NCBI RefSeq assembly: GCF_004001245.1
Contig: NZ_AP018724.1
Coordinates: 1,790,501-1,854,500, forward strand
Source of the DNA: Sulfurivermis fontis
GTDB taxonomy: Bacteria; Pseudomonadota; Gammaproteobacteria; Thiohalomonadales; Thiohalomonadaceae
Reading direction: 5' to 3'
Length of the DNA: 64,000 nt
Under the pieces are notes generated by a model. That model searched no databases. It saw nothing but the letters and a program-made list of their open reading frames with translations, and was not told the origin of the DNA. Shown here piece after piece: positions 59,036-64,000 of the stretch (positions are counted from its first letter, which is position 1; each line of letters starts with the position of its first letter). Made by a program: the position numbers and the translations under genes.

Positions 59036-60121
59036 ATGGCCGATCTCCACAACAGCGACGCGCACGACTACACCGCCCTGGTGCAGCAGATCCGGCAATG
59101 GGGTGCGGCACTCGGTTTCCAGCAGGTGGGCATCAGCCACACCGATCTGTCGGCGGCCGAAACGGAACTCAACCAGTGGCTTGCTGCCGGCCATCACGGT
59201 GAAATGGGCTACATGGCACAGCATGGCAGCAAGCGCAGCCGGCCAGCGGAACTGGTACCCGGCACCCTCAGCATCATCAGTGCGCGCATGGACTATCTGC
59301 CGCCCGCCGCTGAACCCTGGGGGGTTTTGCAGAACGGCACACGCGGCTACATCGCGCGCTACGCCCTCGGCCGCGACTACCACAAACTGATCCGCACACG
59401 GCTGCAGCAACTGGCCGCGCAGATCGAGGGCGCCATCGGTCCCTACGGCTACCGCGTGTTCAGCGACAGCGCCCCGGTGCTGGAAAAACCCATCGCCGCC
59501 CAGGCCGGCCTCGGTTGGGTGGGCAAGCACAGCAACCTGCTCACCCGCCAGGGTTCCTGGTTCTTTCTCGGCGAGATATACACCGATCTGCCGCTGCCGG
59601 CAGACCGTGCGGCAAGTGCCCACTGCGGACGCTGCACGGCATGCATCGACCTCTGCCCCACCCGCGCCATCATCGCCCCGTATACGGTGGACGCACGGCT
59701 GTGTATTTCCTACCTCACCATCGAACTGCACGGCGCCATTCCCGAACCGCTGCGTCCGCTGCTGGGCAACCGGATCTACGGCTGCGACGACTGCCAGCTG
59801 GTCTGCCCCTGGAACGGTCACGCCCGCCACACCGCCGAACCCGACTTCCTGCCGCGCCGCGGTTTGGACGCACCACAGCTCGTCGACCTGTTCGCCTGGA
59901 GTGAGCAAGACTTCCTGCACCGCACCGAAGGCAGTCCGCTGCGCCGCCTCGGCCACGAGCGCTGGCTGCGCAACATCGCCGTGGCCCTCGGCAATGCCCC
60001 CGCTGATGCGACCATCCGCAGCGCCCTGCAGCAGCGCAGCGAACATCCCTCCGCCCTGGTGCGGGAACACGTGGCCTGGGCGCTGAGGCGGCAACAGCAA
60101 CGGACCGAGAACCGCACCTGA
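59036..60121 (+). CDS. queG: Epoxyqueuosine reductase QueG
   Basis: Performs the last step of queuosine synthesis in tRNA, cobalamin-dependent reduction of epoxyqueuosine. The 361-residue product shows the RYALGRDYHKLIRTRL region, KHSNLLTRQGSWFFLGEI, and two 4Fe-4S cysteine clusters, CGRCTACIDLCPTRAI and CDDCQLVCPWN, separated by the usual distance. A HEAT-like C-terminal part follows. It is divergent from nnr with 18 bases between the starts. Confidence 0.97.
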   Translation: MADLHNSDAHDYTALVQQIRQWGAALGFQQVGISHTDLSAAETELNQWLAAGHHGEMGYMAQHGSKRSRPAELVPGTLSIISARMDYLPPAAEPWGVLQNGTRGYIARYALGRDYHKLIRTRLQQLAAQIEGAIGPYGYRVFSDSAPVLEKPIAAQAGLGWVGKHSNLLTRQGSWFFLGEIYTDLPLPADRAASAHCGRCTACIDLCPTRAIIAPYTVDARLCISYLTIELHGAIPEPLRPLLGNRIYGCDDCQLVCPWNGHARHTAEPDFLPRRGLDAPQLVDLFAWSEQDFLHRTEGSPLRRLGHERWLRNIAVALGNAPADATIRSALQQRSEHPSALVREHVAWALRRQQQRTENRT

Positions 60122-60193
60122 TGTGATCGCGGTGGCGAAATCTGCCCGCCGCCGGGTTTACACTACGCAACCCCGCATGACCGGACTTACATC

Positions 60194-61063
60194 ATGGCCC
60201 GCATCCTTGCCGTCGGCATCGCCACACTCGACATCATCAATCTGGTAGAAGACTATCCGCCGGAGGATGCCGAGGTGCGCGCCCTGGAACAGGAGACGCG
60301 CCGCGGCGGGAACGCCACCAATACCCTGGTGGTACTGAGCCAGTTCGGCCACCAGTGCAGTTGGGCCGGCACCCTGGCCGACGAACCGGATGCCCGGCTG
60401 ATCCGTGCCGACCTGGCACGCCACGCCATCGACACCAGCGCCGTGGAATGGCTACCGCGCGGCAAGGTACCGACCTCCTACATCACCCTGAGCCAGCGCA
60501 GCGGGTCGCGCACCATCGTGCATTACCGCGACCTGCCCGAATACAGCTTCGAACATTTCCGCGCCATCGATCTGACGCGCTTCGACTGGATACATTTCGA
60601 GGGACGCAATGTGGAGGTGACGCAACGCATGCTGGAACGGGTAACAAAACTGCATCCCGAGCTGCCCTGTTCCCTGGAGGTGGAGAAACCGCGTCCCGGC
60701 ATCGAACAGCTGTTTCCCTACCCCGACCTGCTGCTCTTTTCCCGCGTCTATGCCCGCGCCTGTGGTTTCCAGCGTGCCGAGGGCCTGTTCGACCGCGTAC
60801 GCGCGCAGGCACCGACGGCACAACTGGTATGTGCGTGGGGCGAAGGCGGCGCCTATGCCCGCGACCGCGATGGCCGTGGCTACCACACCCCGGCCTTCCC
60901 GCCGCCGCGTCTGGTGGACACCCTGGCTGCCGGCGACGTGTTCAACGCCGGCATCATCCACGGACTGGCACGCAAGCGTCCGCTGGAACTGACCCTGATC
61001 GAAGCGGCGCGCCTGGCCGGCCGCAAATGCGGCCAGCAGGGTATCGAGGGATTGGCGGATTAG
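60194..61063 (+). CDS. PfkB-family sugar kinase, ketohexokinase-like
   Basis: A 289-residue carbohydrate kinase. The N-terminal part has GNATNTLVVLSQFGHQCSWAGTL, typical of PfkB, and the C-terminal signature is DTLAAGDVFNAGIIHGLA with the catalytic Asp. The layout GGNATN...LEVEKPRPG...LVCAWGEGGAYARD fits the ketohexokinase-like subgroup. The sugar substrate is unknown; fructose-type sugars are possible. It follows queG by 72 bases. Confidence 0.85.
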   Translation: MARILAVGIATLDIINLVEDYPPEDAEVRALEQETRRGGNATNTLVVLSQFGHQCSWAGTLADEPDARLIRADLARHAIDTSAVEWLPRGKVPTSYITLSQRSGSRTIVHYRDLPEYSFEHFRAIDLTRFDWIHFEGRNVEVTQRMLERVTKLHPELPCSLEVEKPRPGIEQLFPYPDLLLFSRVYARACGFQRAEGLFDRVRAQAPTAQLVCAWGEGGAYARDRDGRGYHTPAFPPPRLVDTLAAGDVFNAGIIHGLARKRPLELTLIEAARLAGRKCGQQGIEGLAD

Positions 61064-61069
61064 TCGGTC

Positions 61070-62269
61070 CTAGAGGAAACAGGCAATTTCCGGATAGGCA
61101 CAGGCCTTGTCGCGGCCGTTGTGCTTGCCGAAATAGAGAGCCTGATCGGCCTCGCTGATGAGGCGCTCGAGAATAATCTGGGCATCGGCCTTGTCCTGCG
61201 CCAGCAGGCAGGCGATACCGATGCTGACCGTCACCTTGATGCGACGGCCATCGATGTTGAATTCCGTATCCTTCACCGCTGCACGTATGCGTTCCGCCAG
61301 CTGCTTGGCCCCCTCCAATTCCGTATCGGGTACGGCGATGATGAATTCCTCGCCGCCGAAGCGCGCCAGCACATCCACCTCGCGCACCTGCTGCCGGAGC
61401 AGTTCGGCGCAGCGGCGCAGTACTTCATCGCCCAGGTTGTGACCGTGCACATCGTTGATGCCTTTGAAGTGATCGATATCGAGCAGCAGCAGGCAAAAGC
61501 CTTTTTTGTAACGCAGGCTGCGTGCCAGCGCCGAGCGGGATTCAGGGAAAAAGAAGCGGCGGTTGTGCAAACCGGTCAACTCGTCGATCACCGACAGCTC
61601 GGCATAGCGGCGCTTGAGCGCCTCGGCATCGGCCAGCGCCTGCTCCAACTGGCGCGTTCGTTCACGCACCATGTTCTCCATGCTGTTGAGCAGGCGGTTG
61701 TTGACCAACATCTGGCCAAGGAAATTGGCAAAAATCACCAACGAACGCTCCTGCGCCTCGGTGAAGAATTCAGCATGGGGGTGTGACACATTGAGCACAC
61801 CGAGCACCTCGCCACTGGCCTTGATGGGCAGGCTGATCAGCGAACCGATGGTCATGGCGGCGGGGCTGATGCCGCGGCAGTTGCGCGCGAAACGCGGGTC
61901 ATTTTCACAATTGCGGCTGTGCTGCAGAAGGCCGGTCTGCGCCGCCATACCTACCAGCCCCTCGCCCACCTCGAAACTGGCGAACAACGGCGCATGGCCG
62001 GAGCTGCGTTCCTGCGTCAGGCCGATCATATCCGCCCAGTCGAGGCCGGCGGCATTCACCAGCTTGCCGTCGCGCAGCAGGTACACCGAGCAGCGCTCCA
62101 TATCCTGGTTCTGCATCAGCACGTCGAGGGCACTACCGAGCAACTGGCTGTCGCTCTGGCCATAGACCCGCAATGCCGACAGGCCGCGCAGGGCGGAAAG
62201 GGAATCGATCAGCTTGAGAAAACTGTCGTTGAGTTCGCGGAATGTTTCAATGAACGGCGCCGTATCCAT
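61070..62269 (-). CDS. GAF-GGDEF diguanylate cyclase
   Basis: A 399-residue soluble cyclic-di-GMP synthase. Residues about 35-195 are a GAF domain (CSVYLLRDGKLVNAAGLDW, GSLISLPIKASGEVLGVLNVSHP), then a coiled coil (MVRERTRQLEQALADAEAL) and the GGDEF domain (about 230-390) with DELTGLHNRRFFFPE, the metal site LLLDIDHFKGINDVHGHNLGDE and active site RFGGEEFIIAVPD. An RxxD inhibitory site is not evident before it. The HDOD gene lies 12 bases upstream on the same strand, so the two are cotranscribed. Confidence 0.93.
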   Translation of the reverse strand: MDTAPFIETFRELNDSFLKLIDSLSALRGLSALRVYGQSDSQLLGSALDVLMQNQDMERCSVYLLRDGKLVNAAGLDWADMIGLTQERSSGHAPLFASFEVGEGLVGMAAQTGLLQHSRNCENDPRFARNCRGISPAAMTIGSLISLPIKASGEVLGVLNVSHPHAEFFTEAQERSLVIFANFLGQMLVNNRLLNSMENMVRERTRQLEQALADAEALKRRYAELSVIDELTGLHNRRFFFPESRSALARSLRYKKGFCLLLLDIDHFKGINDVHGHNLGDEVLRRCAELLRQQVREVDVLARFGGEEFIIAVPDTELEGAKQLAERIRAAVKDTEFNIDGRRIKVTVSIGIACLLAQDKADAQIILERLISEADQALYFGKHNGRDKACAYPEIACFL

Positions 62270-62281
62270 CGTGCACCCGCA

Positions 62282-63151
62282 TCAACCGTCAGCCAGCAGC
62301 CGGGCCAACAGCGCGATTTCGTCACGCTTGGCCAGCATTTCGCCCAGCTCGCTCTCCGCCTCTACCGGCGGGATACCCAGCGCTGTCAGCGTGCCTAAAT
62401 CAACAGCTTCATTCTCCCGCTGCAGGCGCGCGGCCCATTGGGCGCAAAAACCGATCAGACGCACCAAGGGTTGGTATTCGCCGTTATAGGCCACATCCCG
62501 GTGGTGCTCGATGGCCGCCACGGCAAAGGCCGGCAGGTGCCACTTGCGCGCCAGCCAACCGCCTACCTGCAAATGGTCCGCGCCCAGCGCAGCGGTTTCT
62601 GCCGCGGCCAGACTGAGCCCCGGCTCCTGCGCCAGACGGTCAAATACCCACGCCATCTCGTCCGGATAAAGGTGTACCAGCGCCAACAGCCCCAGGTTGT
62701 GCAGCAGACCGGCCAGATAGGCGTTGCCGCCGTGGGGGCGCGGCTCCTCCTCGACCAGACGGGCCAGACGCTGGGCCAGGGTCGCCGTGACCATGGCGCT
62801 GGCCCAGTACTCGTCGACATGGAAAGAGGGGCAATGGCTGGTGCGGAAGGGGCCGGCCAGCACCATGCTGAAGGCCAGGCTGCGGGCGATATTGATGCCC
62901 AACACCTTGAAGATGGCGTCCTCGGCAGTGGCGACCCGCTCGGGATAGCCGAAATAGGCGGAATTGGCCAGGCCGATAAGGCGTGCCAGCAATGGCGGGT
63001 CTTTTTCGATGATGGCGGCAATACGCTGCACATCCATATCGCCTTCGGCGAACACCGCCAACAGTTCCTGCGCCACCAGGGACATCGGCGGAAGCCGGTT
63101 CAGCTTCTGAATTTCGAGCCGGGTCTCGGTTACCGTATGGCTGATGTGCAC
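62282..63151 (-). CDS. HDOD domain signalling protein
   Basis: A 289-residue protein that is almost wholly an HDOD domain (about 15-215): INKLNRLPPMSL-type entry, IIEKDPPLLARLIGLANSAYFG, AILAR-like segment ARSLAFSMVLAGPFR and the helix YLAGLLHNLGLLALVHLYPDEM. A short C-terminal helical part follows. It precedes the diguanylate cyclase by 12 bases; such pairs often link HDOD adaptors to cyclic-di-GMP output. Signal and target are unknown. Confidence 0.9.
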   Translation of the reverse strand: MHISHTVTETRLEIQKLNRLPPMSLVAQELLAVFAEGDMDVQRIAAIIEKDPPLLARLIGLANSAYFGYPERVATAEDAIFKVLGINIARSLAFSMVLAGPFRTSHCPSFHVDEYWASAMVTATLAQRLARLVEEEPRPHGGNAYLAGLLHNLGLLALVHLYPDEMAWVFDRLAQEPGLSLAAAETAALGADHLQVGGWLARKWHLPAFAVAAIEHHRDVAYNGEYQPLVRLIGFCAQWAARLQRENEAVDLGTLTALGIPPVEAESELGEMLAKRDEIALLARLLADG

Positions 63152-63270
63152 GTATGGTTATCCTTGCGGAGTCCCGCCCACGGCGGGCACATTCTCGGGA
63201 ACAGGTGCACAGTATATGAGAATGACGGGCAAAGGATAGCCCTCCACCCCATCAGGGAGAGGAGCGCAGC

Positions 63271-63501
63271 TCAGGCCTTGTCGTCGAACAGGCTGCCGAT
63301 GGCCTCATCGATGGTGCGCATGGCCTTGGCGCTGGCCTCCACCTGCAGGCGATTGACCTTGCTCTCCACCAGGGGCTCGGTGGGTGAGGCCTCGCCCTGC
63401 AGCTGCGCGGTACTGGCGATCTGGGCCGCATTGCGATCGAGTCCTTCCATACCGCGACGGATGCCTTGCAGGGCGCTGTTGAATGCCGATGTGATCTTCA
63501 T
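63271..63501 (-). CDS. Small protein resembling flagellar rod/hook ends
   Basis: A 76-residue protein. The N-terminus MKITSAFNSALQGIRRGMEGLDRNAAQIAS and the C-terminal VNRLQVEASAKAMRTIDEAIGSLFD resemble the two terminal helices that flagellar rod and hook proteins (FlgB/C/G/E) use for assembly, with almost no domain between. The family is often labelled flagellar or hypothetical. ATG at 63501 has GAG-like sequence upstream. It may be a cryptic axial-protein relative; function is not known. Its neighbours are nudF and the signalling pair. Confidence 0.6.
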   Translation of the reverse strand: MKITSAFNSALQGIRRGMEGLDRNAAQIASTAQLQGEASPTEPLVESKVNRLQVEASAKAMRTIDEAIGSLFDDKA

Positions 63502-63555
63502 GAGAGTTTATCCCGTGGAACCTCACTGCTTACTATCGTCCAAGCAGGCCGATTT

Positions 63556-64000
63556 TCAAGGGGACCACAATTGCTGCAGGCGTGACCGGTTCAGCTGCAG
63601 CCATTGCAGGGCGATGATCGGACTGGCGGAGTTGATACGCCCGGAGGACAGCAGGGCCATGGCCTCGGCGAAAGTCACCGTGAAGACCCGGATGTCCTCC
63701 CCCTCGGCAGCCAGGCCATGGATACCGCCGACCCCGGCCGCATCGACCCGGCCACAATACAGGCTGATGCGCTCCGAGGTGCCACCGGGACTGACCAGAT
63801 ACTCGCAGATGGGCTCCAGCGCCAGCAGGGTACAACCCGCCTCCTCCAACATCTCGCGCTCAACCACCTCCGCTGCCGTCTCGCCGCTCTCGATGATTCC
63901 CGCCACGATCTCCAATAGCCAGGGTCCACCGGGAGCGTCCAAGGCACCGATACGAAACTGCTCCAGCAATACGATGCGATCAAGGACCGGATCATAGGGC
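63556..64000 (-). CDS. nudF: ADP-ribose pyrophosphatase NudF (5' end outside window)
   Basis: Hydrolyses ADP-ribose. The Nudix box GIIESGETAAEVVEREMLEEAGC is complete and followed by the ADP-ribosase-type LISPGGTSE-like SPGGTSERISLYCGRV. The frame stays open to the right edge of the window (PYDPVLDRIVLLEQFRIG), so the apparent internal start at 63969 is not used and the N-terminal domain is missing here. The last residues QQLWSP lie before a short gap to the small flagellar-like gene. Confidence 0.9.
   Translation of the reverse strand, partial: PYDPVLDRIVLLEQFRIGALDAPGGPWLLEIVAGIIESGETAAEVVEREMLEEAGCTLLALEPICEYLVSPGGTSERISLYCGRVDAAGVGGIHGLAAEGEDIRVFTVTFAEAMALLSSGRINSASPIIALQWLQLNRSRLQQLWSP

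Noticed and set aside
57542-60100. Extended nnr reading frame to 60100
   Set aside because: The added part is antisense to queG, which has all family motifs; nnr begins at 59017 with its normal N-terminus.

Overview
The window is GC-rich chromosome from a gammaproteobacterium, most likely a sulfur-oxidising member of the Chromatiales/Ectothiorhodospirales group. This placement is inference: the clusters recR-ybaB-dnaX-4.5S RNA, mutL-miaA-hfq-hflX-hflK-hflC-hisZ-purA and cmoA-cmoB are gammaproteobacterial, a flagellar stator pair is present, and one lipoprotein resembles the SoxXA-binding protein. No 16S gene is present to settle it.

Layout. 1-6.3 kb: motAB behind a near-perfect sigma-28 promoter, an HDOD-GAF protein, recR-ybaB-dnaX, the SRP RNA and tRNA-Ser(GGA). 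6.4-7.2 kb: a beta-barrel outer-membrane protein. 7.38-18.51 kb: an 11-kb integrated element in the 3' end of tRNA-Ser(CGA). It carries a tyrosine integrase, an AlpA-like regulator, a primase-helicase, a dense cluster of GGAACGAT iterons, a DUF3489 protein, a serine recombinase, both terminase subunits and several small unknown genes, but no capsid, portal or tail gene. It looks like a phage satellite that replicates itself and brings its own packaging motor; this is the most interesting part of the window. 18.6-21.8 kb: mltF, tadA, serB. 21.9-34.6 kb: an accessory region with a decayed AbiEi antitoxin, a two-partner secretion pair (TpsB and a 2,402-residue TpsA adhesin with 768-bp higher-order repeats), a divergent LuxR regulator, an IS66 remnant, a ParDE toxin-antitoxin pair and a 153-bp MITE. 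34.7-44.2 kb: guaA and guaB, separated by a PilZ-DUF1631-GGDEF-EAL protein and cmoAB, with a second, inverted copy of the MITE. 44.4-46.1 kb: SoxK-like lipoprotein, a flavoprotein and tRNA-Leu(CAG). 46.3-59.0 kb: a long leftward block nnr-tsaE-amiC-mutL-miaA-hfq-hflX-hflKC-DUF2065-hisZ-purA. 59.0-64.0 kb: queG, a PfkB kinase, an HDOD and a GAF-GGDEF signalling pair, a small flagellin/rod-like protein and a partial nudF.

Two housekeeping genes look broken as read: purA has a one-base frameshift at a C/G run, and cmoB has lost its usual stop codon beside a GC-dinucleotide run. Both could be sequencing errors and should be confirmed before being given meaning.

The integrated element can be read as a working circuit. 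Integrase and paired arm-type sites at both ends would handle excision. The primase-helicase probably acts at the iteron cluster lying just downstream of it. TerS and TerL would recognise and package the replicated DNA into capsids supplied by another phage. The helper and the functions of the small genes cannot be seen from the sequence.
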